DNA of 64,000 bases from JADFOI01 sp965218935 (GTDB lineage Bacteria; Acidobacteriota; UBA6911; RPQK01; JADFOI01), in NCBI GenBank assembly GCA_965218935.1, contig CBDCMH010000007.1:620001-684000 (forward strand), written 5' to 3'. A program made the position numbers and the translations under genes. Positions 44,705 through 52,737 of the stretch are shown piece by piece (position 1 is the stretch's first letter; every line of letters begins with the position of its first letter). The notes below the pieces were generated by a model. That model saw only the letters and a list, made by a program, of their open reading frames with translations, was not told where the DNA came from and did no database searches.

Positions 44705-46564
44705 ATGAGAGAACTGACACTGAGGGCAGTCCTTGTTGGACTTCTTCTGGCCATCGTTATGGGAGCCGCCAACGTCTACCTTGGCCTGAAGGCGGGAATG
44801 ACGGTATCGGCTTCTATCCCCGCGGCCGTCATGGCCCTGTTGATTCTGCGCGGAGTTTTCCGTGGCGGGACCTTACTTGAGGCTAATCAAGTGCAAACCG
44901 CGGCTTCCGCCGGTGAGTCGTTAGCGGCCGGAATCATTTTCACTATGCCGGCTTTACTGCTGATCGGCGCCTGGCAGCAGTTTGACCTGCTGCTGACCAC
45001 CCTCATTGCTTTCACCGGTGGGCTTTTGGGCGTCTTGTTCATGATCCCCATGCGCCGTGTGTTCGTGGTCCATCCCAACTCGGAATTAAAGTTCCCTGAA
45101 GGGGTAGCCTGTGCCTCGGTGCTCAGGGCGGGTGACTCGGCAGGATCGGAAGCCCGAGGCGTCGTCCTGGGAGCCATTCTGGGCGGGACATTCAAGGCGC
45201 TGGTGAGCTTCTTTGGGATCTTGAAGGGAATACTCGAGCAGGCCGTTCAAGCCTTAGGGGATCGCATCTTCTACTTTGGAGGAGATATTTCTCCAGCTCT
45301 GCTGGCGGTCGGGTTCATCGTCCGCCTCAATGTTGCGGTGTTGATCTTCATAGGCGGAGTTCTCGCCTGGATCCTGGGGATACCCTTATTGGGTCCCCAA
45401 ATCTCAGTTGGTGTCCCCCTGGATTCGGCATGGCTGCTGTGGAGCACTCAAATCCGCTATGCGGGGGTAGGGGCCATGGTTGTGGGCGGCATTGCCTCCC
45501 TTGTCAAGGTGCGATTCGGGCTTTGGCAGGCGGTGCTCGAGATCAGCCGTCTGCGAAAAGACAGCGACGATACCGCTGATTCACCAGTGACCGACAGGGA
45601 TATTTCCTCCAAATCGATTCTCGTCCTGAGCGCCGTAACGGTGCTCTTGATCGGGATTGTGTACTACCTGCTGACCGGCAACGCACTCATCAGCTTTGCC
45701 ACCACCGTCACCATGATCCTCATGGCATTCTTCTTCACGGCGGTTGCCAGTTATATCGTAGGGTTGGTGGGCAATTCCAACAGTCCGGTTTCCGGTATGA
45801 CCATTACCGCCTTACTCTTTACCGGAGGGCTGCTTCTCCTCTTTGGCTTTAGCGGGATGGAGGGAATGGTAGCCACACTCGGGGTTGCCGCCATCGTCTG
45901 CTGCGCCGCCTGCACATCCGGTGATGTGTGCAACGACCTCAAGACCGGCTCTCTGGTCGGAGCCTCTCCATTCCGACAGCAGATCATGCAGATTCTGGGA
46001 GTGGCCGCCGCATCACTGGTGATGGCTCCCGTCCTTCAGTTGCTGCACAACAACACTCCGGGTGGCATCGGCGGACGTGAACTGTCCGCCCCCCAGGCCA
46101 GCCTCTTCAAGAGCCTCGCCGAAGGTCTCTTTGGGCAGGGCGATCTACCCTGGACCATGGTGGGTATCGGTGTAGGAGTGGGTTGTGTGATCCTGGTGAT
46201 CGACAAATTCCTGGAGGTCAGGCAAGCCTCTTTTCGCATGCACGTCATGCCTATTGCCGTGGGGATGTACCTTCCCTTTGGACTGGTGACGCCCATACTT
46301 ATTGGAGGTGTCCTTGCCCATATTGTACGGGCTGGCGAGCAAGGGACTGCCGCCGACCGGCGTCTTCATCGCGGTGTCCTTTTCGCTTCGGGAATGATCG
46401 CTGGAGAATCCTTGATGGGAGTGGGAATCGCCCTGCTGGCCAGCCTCGGGTACTCCCGCCTGACTCCCGGTCTGGGAGACGCGCTGGCTACGGCATTGAC
46501 GGTACTTGCAGTTGTGGCTGTGCTCGCATCTTTTTATCTATCCTCACGACCCAAGACAGGTTGA
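44705..46564 (+). CDS. OPT-family oligopeptide transporter
   Basis: About 619 residues, many helices. It opens RELTLRAVLVGLLLAIVMGAANVYLGLKAGMTVSASIPAAV, the standard OPT start, and has NSELKFPEGVACASVLRAG, VGNSNSPVSGMTITALLF and CTSGDVCNDLKTGSLVGASPFRQQIMQILG, all OPT hallmarks. The frame begins at a GTG at 44687 adjoining the palindrome, but the ATG at 44705 starts at the conserved MRELTLRA. The family imports peptides (or metal chelates in the YSL branch). Divergent placement with a secreted subtilase suggests a peptide-scavenging pair. Confidence 0.92.
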   Translation: MRELTLRAVLVGLLLAIVMGAANVYLGLKAGMTVSASIPAAVMALLILRGVFRGGTLLEANQVQTAASAGESLAAGIIFTMPALLLIGAWQQFDLLLTTLIAFTGGLLGVLFMIPMRRVFVVHPNSELKFPEGVACASVLRAGDSAGSEARGVVLGAILGGTFKALVSFFGILKGILEQAVQALGDRIFYFGGDISPALLAVGFIVRLNVAVLIFIGGVLAWILGIPLLGPQISVGVPLDSAWLLWSTQIRYAGVGAMVVGGIASLVKVRFGLWQAVLEISRLRKDSDDTADSPVTDRDISSKSILVLSAVTVLLIGIVYYLLTGNALISFATTVTMILMAFFFTAVASYIVGLVGNSNSPVSGMTITALLFTGGLLLLFGFSGMEGMVATLGVAAIVCCAACTSGDVCNDLKTGSLVGASPFRQQIMQILGVAAASLVMAPVLQLLHNNTPGGIGGRELSAPQASLFKSLAEGLFGQGDLPWTMVGIGVGVGCVILVIDKFLEVRQASFRMHVMPIAVGMYLPFGLVTPILIGGVLAHIVRAGEQGTAADRRLHRGVLFASGMIAGESLMGVGIALLASLGYSRLTPGLGDALATALTVLAVVAVLASFYLSSRPKTG

Positions 46565-46612
46565 GTCCTCCCTGGAGTTTCGCCATTTTTCGAATTTGCC
46601 CGCAGTGCTGAG

Positions 46613-47586
46613 TTACCGGTCGCTCAGGAGCCCAACCGAACTCAAGGCCGTAGATGCGGCTAAATCCGTTGCAGCAGCAGGTTGCGGGTGGGAGAGGCGA
46701 ACGAGCGCGTCAGCAATCTCCTGACTCAGGTGTTCTTCCATCTCAGACACATCTGAGCGAAGTCGCATGAAGGTGTCGCCCCAAAGAATGCTGTTGCTTT
46801 CTCCATCGACCAATTCCACACTGATCCTAATGTTCTCCCCAAAAGAATCCAGGGTTCCAATGAGAACGGCACGGACACCCATCTTCCCGGCCACCGTTTC
46901 CGCCTCGATCTCCCTGCCCTTATAACGCCTTACCGAAGAACTGGAGGTGACCTTATGCAGATTCGACTGGGAGAGCCGATGGGTGATCCCTTCGGCGATT
47001 CCGCCACTCACATATTCCAGTTCAGCATCACCACTTCGATTTTCAAACGGCAAAATGGCAATGGAATCGATGGTTTCCGCAGAAGCGCCTGCTAAGGGCA
47101 AAAGCAGGGCCACAAGTAAAAGGATGACAACGGCTATTCCCCCGGCCAACATCGTCCAGAAGTAGTCCGCTTGATCCGGGGCTGTTGCCGCCGCAGCCGT
47201 GCTGGAACTCGATTCTCCTGAAGTATCTCTCTTGAGCCTCATTAAATCCGCCCTTACTTCTTGTGCGGATTGAGAACGGATTTCCCTGTCTTTCTCGAGG
47301 GATTTATTGATGATTTCTTCGAGCTTACCAGGGACTTCAGGATTCAGTTGAAGGGGAGAATCGGGAGCTTTATGGAGAATTTCATCAAACAGTGCTTCAG
47401 CGGTCTTGCCCTTGAAGGGCAGTGAGCCTGTCGTCATTTCATAGAGCACCACGCCCAAAGAAAACAGATCGGAACGCGCATCCAGTTCCCTTCCCAGAGC
47501 CTGTTCCGGTGACATGTAAGCCACCGTTCCCATAGCCATTCCAGGGCGGGTAAGACGCTGACTGGTGACCTGAGCCGTAGGCATGG
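46613..47586 (-). pseudogene. Truncated Ser/Thr protein kinase with TolB-like domain
   Basis: Starts inside the kinase C-lobe: TAQVTSQRLTRPGMAMGTVAYMSPEQ, DLFSLGVVLYEMTTGSLPFKG, SLEKDREIR. The glycine loop, catalytic Lys, HRD and DFG motifs are missing because the IS3-like element begins at 47587. A single transmembrane helix (FWTMLAGGIAVVILLLVALLL) and a FlgO/TolB-like extracytoplasmic domain (SIAILPFENRSGDAELEYVSGGIAEG) follow. The usual C-terminal TPR or propeller repeats are absent. The kinase cannot be active. Confidence 0.88.
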
Positions 47587-47742
47587 TGTATCCCGTCAGC
47601 GAAAGTGGGACACATAGGGCCGAGAGTTAAGAGAGAGTTGGAAGGTTTGAGGGGGTGAGATCTCACCCCCTCAAAGGGCTGATCTTGACAGCCCATCAGA
47701 GCAAGCCGATGCTGGTCATGGCACAACCAAAAGGAGAACGCT

Positions 47743-48069
47743 ATGACCACAGACGTCGTCAAACAGATCCGTAGGGCCACCCGCCGGAGATTCACGGCCG
47801 AAGAGAAGATCCACATCGTTTTGGAGGGGCTCCGCGGAGAGATTCCCGTCACCGAACTGTGCCGCAAAGAAGGGATTCAACCTTCGATCTACTACAAGTG
47901 GTCCAAGGCCTTCCTGGATTCGGGCAAAAACGGTCTAACCCGGGAGACCCAACGGAATGCGACTTCCGGTGAGGTGCGTCGCTTGAAGGAGGAGAATGAG
48001 GCCTTGAAGAAGGCGGTGGCCGAGACGGTAGTGGAGAACCAAAAGCTAAAAAAAAGTTTGGGCCTGTAA
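47743..48069 (+). CDS. IS3-type transposase OrfA
   Basis: 108 residues: helix-turn-helix RRFTAEEKIHIVLEGLRGEIPVTELCRKEGIQPSIYYKWSKAF followed by a leucine-zipper-like coiled coil EVRRLKEENEALKKAVAETVVENQKLKKSL, the normal OrfA plan. It stops in TAA 20 bases before the OrfB ATG, so the programmed -1 frameshift typical of IS3 elements is not evident here and OrfB has its own start. Confidence 0.9.
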   Translation: MTTDVVKQIRRATRRRFTAEEKIHIVLEGLRGEIPVTELCRKEGIQPSIYYKWSKAFLDSGKNGLTRETQRNATSGEVRRLKEENEALKKAVAETVVENQKLKKSLGL

Positions 48070-48089
48070 GGCGAAGGAGGTATCAGAGG

Positions 48090-49088
48090 ATGCTCAGCGA
48101 GCACAAGCTGGAAGTTTTAAGGACAGTGGAGGCCTCCGAGTTACCGGTCCGGGAGGTGCTGGATCAACTCGAGATCCCCCGCTCGACCTACTATCGCTGG
48201 AGACACCACTTTCGAAAGAGGGGGTTGGCAGGCTTGCGGGACCGTCCCCCAGGATCAGGACGGGTTTGGAATCAGATCCTGCCCAAAGAACGGGACCGAA
48301 TCCTGGAGATGGCGCTGCTGTTTCCAGAGTGGTCCTCACGAGAAGTGAGCTGCCAGGTGACGGATAGGTGCGGATTTACGGTCTCGGAATCCTCGGTCTA
48401 CCGGATTTTGAAAGCGGAAGGGCTGATTCGGGAGGTTCAACTCCGGAGCTTTCCAGCCGAATCGGAATATCGAATCAAGACGACCCGACCCAACCAGCAG
48501 TGGCAAACGGATGCGACCTATCTTCTGGTCAAGAACTGGGGCTGGTACTATCTGATCTCAGTACTGGATGACTTTAGCCGGAGGATCCTGGCCTGGGGAC
48601 TTCACACGGCCATGCGTGCTGGAGACTTCAGCCAGGTGGTCGAGGCGGCTTGTGAGAGAACGGGTGTGGAACAGGCTCCGTTGTCTGATCGGCCCCGGCT
48701 GGTGACAGACCGCGGACCGGCTTTGATCTCCAAAGACTTTGGTCAGTATCTGGAGACCAAGGGACTGGGCCACATCCTGGCCTCACCCTATCATCCCCAG
48801 ACCAACGGGAAGATCGAACGCTACCATCGTTCCTGCAAGGAACGCATCAACCTAATGGTCTGGGAGACACCCGAGGAGTTGGAGCGAGAAATCGCGGTCT
48901 TTATCGACTACTACAACTCCAGGCGCTATCACGAGGCCCTGGGTAACGTCACACCCGATGACATGTACTTCGCAAGACGAGATTCCATCCACACAAAAAG
49001 GAGAAGATTGAAAGGAGTCACCCTTGCCCGTCGGCAGGCGATCAATGCTAAACTAGCCCGATCAGCATCGGTTCCCACTGTCTCTTAG
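48090..49088 (+). CDS. IS3-type transposase OrfB (DDE integrase core)
   Basis: 332 residues. N-terminal HTH (LPVREVLDQLEIPRSTYYRWRHHF), then an integrase core with Asp in QWQTDATYL, Asp in LVTDRGPALIS and Glu in QTNGKIERYHRSC, and YNSRRYHEALGNVTPDDMY at the end. The DDE triad is complete, so the element may be active. It starts at ATG 48090 behind GAAGGAGG. The stop lies within 40 bases of the right inverted repeat. Confidence 0.92.
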   Translation: MLSEHKLEVLRTVEASELPVREVLDQLEIPRSTYYRWRHHFRKRGLAGLRDRPPGSGRVWNQILPKERDRILEMALLFPEWSSREVSCQVTDRCGFTVSESSVYRILKAEGLIREVQLRSFPAESEYRIKTTRPNQQWQTDATYLLVKNWGWYYLISVLDDFSRRILAWGLHTAMRAGDFSQVVEAACERTGVEQAPLSDRPRLVTDRGPALISKDFGQYLETKGLGHILASPYHPQTNGKIERYHRSCKERINLMVWETPEELEREIAVFIDYYNSRRYHEALGNVTPDDMYFARRDSIHTKRRRLKGVTLARRQAINAKLARSASVPTVS

Positions 49089-49128
49089 CTTGGAACCCCA
49101 AATGTCCCATTCTCGCTGAAGACGTACA

Positions 49129-50102
49129 CCCTGGGTATTGAGTCTTTTCACCTGCAACTCTGTCGGGTACTCCCACGGGCTGGGACGGGGGGTGTAAGAA
49201 CGTCGACTTGGACGATATCGACTCACCGGCGCTGCCATCTGAAGAGATTCGTGAGGCCGAAGGTAGTTGTACTCGTGGCGGAAGTCTTGAAAGAACCGTT
49301 TCCATTGACTCCAGCGCTGCGGTCGGCCCCGATGATACATGGCCTCGGACAGAGTTCGATGGAAGCGTTCCACTTTCCCCTGGGTCTGAGGGTGAGCAAT
49401 CCCGCTGTAGATCAGGTCGATTCCCAGCTTGATGAAGCTCACACTCAATCGGGTCAGTCCCCACCCGTTGTTGGTACTCCACCAAGGAGTCCCATGATCA
49501 ATGAGCAGAGCCTTCGGCACCCCATAGTGGCGAAATGTCCGTCCTATAGACTGGTGCACTGAGTTCCCCTTTAAGTCTCTCAAAGCGTACAAACCCAGCG
49601 CAAAGCGAGAATGGTCGTCCAGGATTGACAAAGGGTTACAAGTCCCTTGCTGGAATCGAAAGGGCCCCTTAAAGTCCATCTGCCATAACTCGTTGGAGAC
49701 CGATCGTTCAAAGCGTCCGGGTGCCGGTCGGTGAGCGTGTCGTTCTTTCACCAGCCCCTGACGATGGATGATTCGGTTCACGGTAGGCACACTCAAGGGG
49801 ATCCCTTCTTGGGCCAGCAACACTTGCAGCTTCTTGCCACCCCACCCGTAACGCTTACGCAGCTGTACCACTCAAGCTTCCACGGCCTCAGCCGTGCGAT
49901 TTGGACTGTGATGGGGACGGCGGGTCCGTTCCTGCAACGCCCCCACTGTCTTTTCTTTCTGATACCGATTCCACCACACGTAGCCCGTGCTTCGGCTGAT
50001 CCCAAACTGCCGGCACAACTCGCTCATACTCTCTTTGTCCCTCAAAACTTCCCTCACAAACCGAATCCTCTCCTGCATGACATCCGTCACCTTCCAAGGC
50101 AT
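49129..50102 (-). pseudogene. IS481-family transposase, stopped and truncated
   Basis: Part one (50102-49872) is the HTH (MSELCRQFGISRSTGYVWWNRYQ). A TGA at 49872-49874 follows AEAVEA, and the same frame goes on VVQLRKRYGWGGKKLQVLLA. The integrase core has QMDFKGPF, LIDHGTPWW and QGKVERFHRTL, so the DDE triad is present. The normal C-terminus (after RLNTQG) is replaced by the inverted repeat of the neighbouring IS3-like element, where the frame runs on to 49062. Not functional as read. Confidence 0.87.
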
Positions 50103-50188
50103 CTTAATCTCCTCCTTGGGAGATCATTCATACCCTAAACTGTCCGGGATGTCCTGATACACCTGTCCAGGATGTCCTGATACCGTAC
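49129..50188 (-). mobile_element. Decayed IS481-like element
   Basis: The element runs leftward from about 50188. Near its outer end the motif CTGTCC(G/A)GGATGTCCTGATAC occurs twice (50140 and 50163), as subterminal repeats. Its other end was lost where the IS3-like element starts at 49128. The transposase contains an in-frame TGA and lacks its C-terminus. The outer boundary is approximate. Confidence 0.7.
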
Positions 50189-50381
50189 ACCACCGCGGCT
50201 GCCCCCTACGAGCAGCCCTGAGACCGCTTCCCTCATGTTTCTCGCACCCCTGTCATATGAAGCCACACCTTAGGCGACTAATAGTGCAGATCTCGAGATT
50301 CAGGCGGAGAGCTCACGAGCAGTTGGAGATCACTCTTCCGCCAAAATGACCTATTTCGATAACCGAAAGGAGAACAAAACA

Positions 50382-50948
50382 ATGAAGAAGAACGCACTAT
50401 TTTCGATCCTATTCACGGTCCTCTTGTTATCAGGAGGCTGGATGCATGCCGAGGAGTCCGAGGACTACGTCCCGACACCCATCCGCGTCGTGTCCGCTTT
50501 TCTGCAACTGACGGAAGAGCAAGTGAATAACCTGACCATTCTCAGAGAGGATTTGCACACCACGGTTGCACCTCTTATCGAAGTCAAGAAGGGCCTGACA
50601 GAGGACCTCAAGACAGAACTGGCATCGGATGAACCCTCAGCGGATTATGTAGGAGGACTCGTGATCGAGATTCACTTCATCAAGAGCCAGATCAAGGAGG
50701 CCCATATGGCCTATGTCGGTTACTTTTCAGCCATGCTGGATGACGCTCAGTTGCGGAAATATGGAGCCATCAAGATAGCCGTCAGACTGCAGAAGGTCAT
50801 TCCGGCTTTTGAAAAGCTTGGCTTGATCGGACCTGGGGCCAAACGTCCCGGAGACAGACCCACGGACAGACCGATATCTACAGATCGCCGCACAGATAAG
50901 CGCGTATCGGTAGATGTAACCGTAGACACCCCTGCCAACGATCGATAA
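50382..50948 (+). CDS. Small periplasmic Spy/CpxP-like protein
   Basis: ATG 50382 follows AAAGGAG. 188 residues with a signal peptide (KKNALFSILFTVLLLSGGWMHA), then helices with LTEEQ (FLQLTEEQVNNLTILREDLH) and LDDAQ, reminiscent of the LTxxQ motif of Spy/CpxP metal-stress chaperones. The tail (KRPGDRPTDRPISTDRRTDKRVS) is rich in Arg, Asp and Thr. An intrinsic terminator follows. The function is inferred from motif and topology only. Confidence 0.68.
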   Translation: MKKNALFSILFTVLLLSGGWMHAEESEDYVPTPIRVVSAFLQLTEEQVNNLTILREDLHTTVAPLIEVKKGLTEDLKTELASDEPSADYVGGLVIEIHFIKSQIKEAHMAYVGYFSAMLDDAQLRKYGAIKIAVRLQKVIPAFEKLGLIGPGAKRPGDRPTDRPISTDRRTDKRVSVDVTVDTPANDR

Positions 50949-50977
50949 GATCGGCAGGTTCGTCTTATGGATTAAAA

Positions 50978-51006
50978 AAAGGGAGCCTTTTTTAAGGGCT
51001 CCCTTT
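50978..51006 (+). terminator. Intrinsic terminator after the Spy-like gene
   Basis: AAAGGGAGCC pairs with GGCTCCCTTT around a T/A loop. A-rich bases precede and T-rich bases (CTTTAT) follow. It lies 30 bases after the stop codon. Confidence 0.85.
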
Positions 51007-51197
51007 CTTTATGGTTCAATCCTTCGACTGTACACCGATGTTGACAGCTCTGAGGCAAAATCAGACCCTGAATAGCTCCTGCTGTCTCCACCTCTTTTTG
51101 AGCAAAGCCTTGAGCTACTGGAGTTCCAGAAGATTTGAGTCCTGATTGCTCCACACTGGAACGAAGATTGCGCCCTTTTTAGAGACAGGTACAGAAA

Positions 51198-51551
51198 ATG
51201 AGACGTTTGGAACACACTCTCGGAGACCTCCTTGATCAAGTCGACCAGTTGGAAGTGGTGCCCAAAGAGGGCCTTTATTTCGGAGACTGGGTCCGCGTAA
51301 CGACCCTGGATGCGGTTTACTCCATCCACGTGCTTGAGGACGGTTTCTACGCCATCTCCGGCGGGTGGTTTGACCGCCACCATTTGTCCCCATTTAAAAC
51401 GACGATTAATGGCTGCACCTGGGGTGGAAGTGCAATCAAGGTGGACATCGTGGCCGCTTTAGGCTTACGCCTGGAGTTCGGTAATCGACTGCTGAGCAGC
51501 CCGATCCAGCAAGTTGAGGTCATGCGATTCGAGGAAGGGCAGATTCACTGA
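51198..51551 (+). CDS. Small soluble protein of unknown function
   Basis: 117 residues from ATG 51198. It appears alpha/beta: an N-terminal helix MRRLEHTLGDLLDQVDQL, then strands YFGDWVRVTTLDAVYSIHVLEDGFYAISGGWFDR, a Cys-containing turn TINGCTWGGSAIKVDIVAALGLRLEFGNRL, and ISSPIQ-like edges. The regular pattern and good codon composition support a real gene. I know no family. It has no close co-directional neighbour. Confidence 0.6.
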   Translation: MRRLEHTLGDLLDQVDQLEVVPKEGLYFGDWVRVTTLDAVYSIHVLEDGFYAISGGWFDRHHLSPFKTTINGCTWGGSAIKVDIVAALGLRLEFGNRLLSSPIQQVEVMRFEEGQIH

Positions 51552-51926
51552 CCCTGGCTCCTGTTTCAGATCACTGATCGATCCTTGAGTAGGCAATCGA
51601 TGCAGACAGGCAACTGCCCTCAGGGGGCAGACCATCAGTTCCATTTTCTGACTGGCCGAAGGGTCAATGGATACCTGCTTGACTCGGAGGCAATAGCTTC
51701 GGCTACCTCACGCACTCTCTCAACGATCCCGACCTCAAAGGCTTCGATGTTCGAACCCGAACAGATTCGTCGTTGATTTTATCTATCCTACTGGTTGACG
51801 TTTTGAACGACCAGAAACGGGTCTTTTGCCCTACGAGGCCCGAGATCGCCGCTTAGTGAGTCGTTCACTGACTTCAGCTGTCATACGAATCGCTCTTTGA
51901 AGCGACTAATACAGCAGGAGAAAGAT
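51552..51926. other. Intergenic region with a possible shared promoter block
   Basis: No supported gene; a 63-codon frame at 51585 has no family features. Near the right end (51880-51911) TGTCATACGAA ... GCGACTAAT resembles a block at 50252-50283 upstream of the Spy-like gene. See findings. Confidence 0.5.
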
Positions 51927-52031
51927 ATGATAAACATCACCAAGGGTCTTATCGGCGTTGCTGCACTGACCTTCCTGCTGGCGAATGGATTGGCTAGTTG
52001 GACGTTGGTTTTTCCGGGAGAAGCGAACTAG
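51927..52031 (+). CDS. 34-residue signal-peptide-like microprotein
   Basis: ATG preceded by CAGGAGAAAGAT, a strong ribosome site. The peptide MINITKGLIGVAALTFLLANG followed by LASWTLVFPGEAN is almost entirely a hydrophobic leader with a possible cleavage after LAS. It may be a tiny membrane protein, or the start of a gene whose remainder was lost to the repeat A fragment 56 bases downstream. Confidence 0.5.
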   Translation: MINITKGLIGVAALTFLLANGLASWTLVFPGEAN

Positions 52032-52086
52032 CCAACCCGAAACTCAGTAAGGGCCTGTGGCTCTTATCCCCGTAAAACCACAGACT

Positions 52087-52137
52087 CAGCCCGGATTATG
52101 CATAAATTCTCTACTGCAGCGACGAAATTATTCGTCC
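52087..52137 (-). repeat. MITE-like repeat A, partial copy 5
   Basis: About 51 bases: terminus AGCCCGGATTATGCATAAAT followed by CTACTGCAGCGACGAAAT, which matches the right end of copy 3 in reverse. The rest of the element is missing. Confidence 0.8.
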
Positions 52138-52226
52138 GATAAGTCTCGCCCACCGCTCCTTCACTTACCGCCGCAACTGTTTGGTAGACTTTAAAGGGCA
52201 ACTCGAAGAGGGAAAGCATACACTGA

Positions 52227-52691
52227 ATGACCGATATGCCGGATCAAAGAGAATCTTTCGCAACGGATGAACTAAAAGACGTCTTCCTGTTTGAAGGGGT
52301 CGAATTGGAATCCATTCAAGGCATCCTCGAAGACTCCCCGGTGCAGAAGTTCGGGAGTGACGAGGTTGTGCTCTCCGCTGGAGAACCCAACCATTCGATT
52401 CATCTGCTTCTTTCTGGCCAATTGCGTGTTCAACTCGAACTTTCCTTGCAGCCAATTGCCCGACTGGAACCTGGAGAGTTGGTGGGTGAAATCTCGGTCG
52501 TCGATGGTCACCCAACTACCGCCTATGTGGTGGCCAATGAAGTTTCCCGTGTGTTGGTCTTGGACAAAAACACCTTGTGGTCACTCTTTGAGGCTTCACC
52601 CCGCATCGCTCACAATCTTCTCTATATCGTGGTCCAACGATTACGCAAAGGAGATGCTCTCATTAAGGCACTGAGTCTCTCCGGCGGATAG
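52227..52691 (+). CDS. Stand-alone cNMP-binding-domain protein
   Basis: 154 residues forming just one Crp-type sensory fold (SIHLLLSGQLRVQLELSLQPIARLEPGELVGEISVVDGHPTTAYVVANEVSRVLVLDK). It lacks the C-terminal helix-turn-helix of CRP and has no output domain. The phosphate-binding cassette GELVGEISVVDGHPTTAYV is similar to GDVAGELSFVDGQLTTAYA in the cNMP-GGDEF protein (33008-34003), and the two align over most of their length. It could act by protein-protein contact. Confidence 0.82.
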   Translation: MTDMPDQRESFATDELKDVFLFEGVELESIQGILEDSPVQKFGSDEVVLSAGEPNHSIHLLLSGQLRVQLELSLQPIARLEPGELVGEISVVDGHPTTAYVVANEVSRVLVLDKNTLWSLFEASPRIAHNLLYIVVQRLRKGDALIKALSLSGG

Positions 52692-52737
52692 GGGATAACG
52701 TATCACTACCTCACTAGAGTCTTTTTTCTAATTAAAA

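Larger units (their letters stand above)
47587..49128 (+). mobile_element. IS3-like insertion sequence, complete (1542 bp)
   Basis: Left end TGTATCCCGTCAGCGA at 47587; right end TCGCTGAAGACGTACA ending at 49128. The inverted repeats extend about 33 bases with about 24 matches and share the block TGGGACA. Two transposase frames lie between them. No target-site duplication is visible (CATGG on the left, CCCTG on the right). The left boundary is confirmed independently by the same 16 bases at the end of the window. The element cuts a kinase gene on one side and an IS481-like transposase on the other. Confidence 0.88.

Noticed and set aside
47743..49088. Programmed -1 frameshift between OrfA and OrfB
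   Set aside because: OrfA stops 20 bases before an OrfB ATG with its own AAGGAGG site, and the frames do not overlap.
50101..50190. CRISPR-like repetition of CTGTCCRGGATGTCCTGATAC
   Set aside because: There are only two units with a 2-base gap and no spacer structure; they fit subterminal repeats of the IS481-like element.
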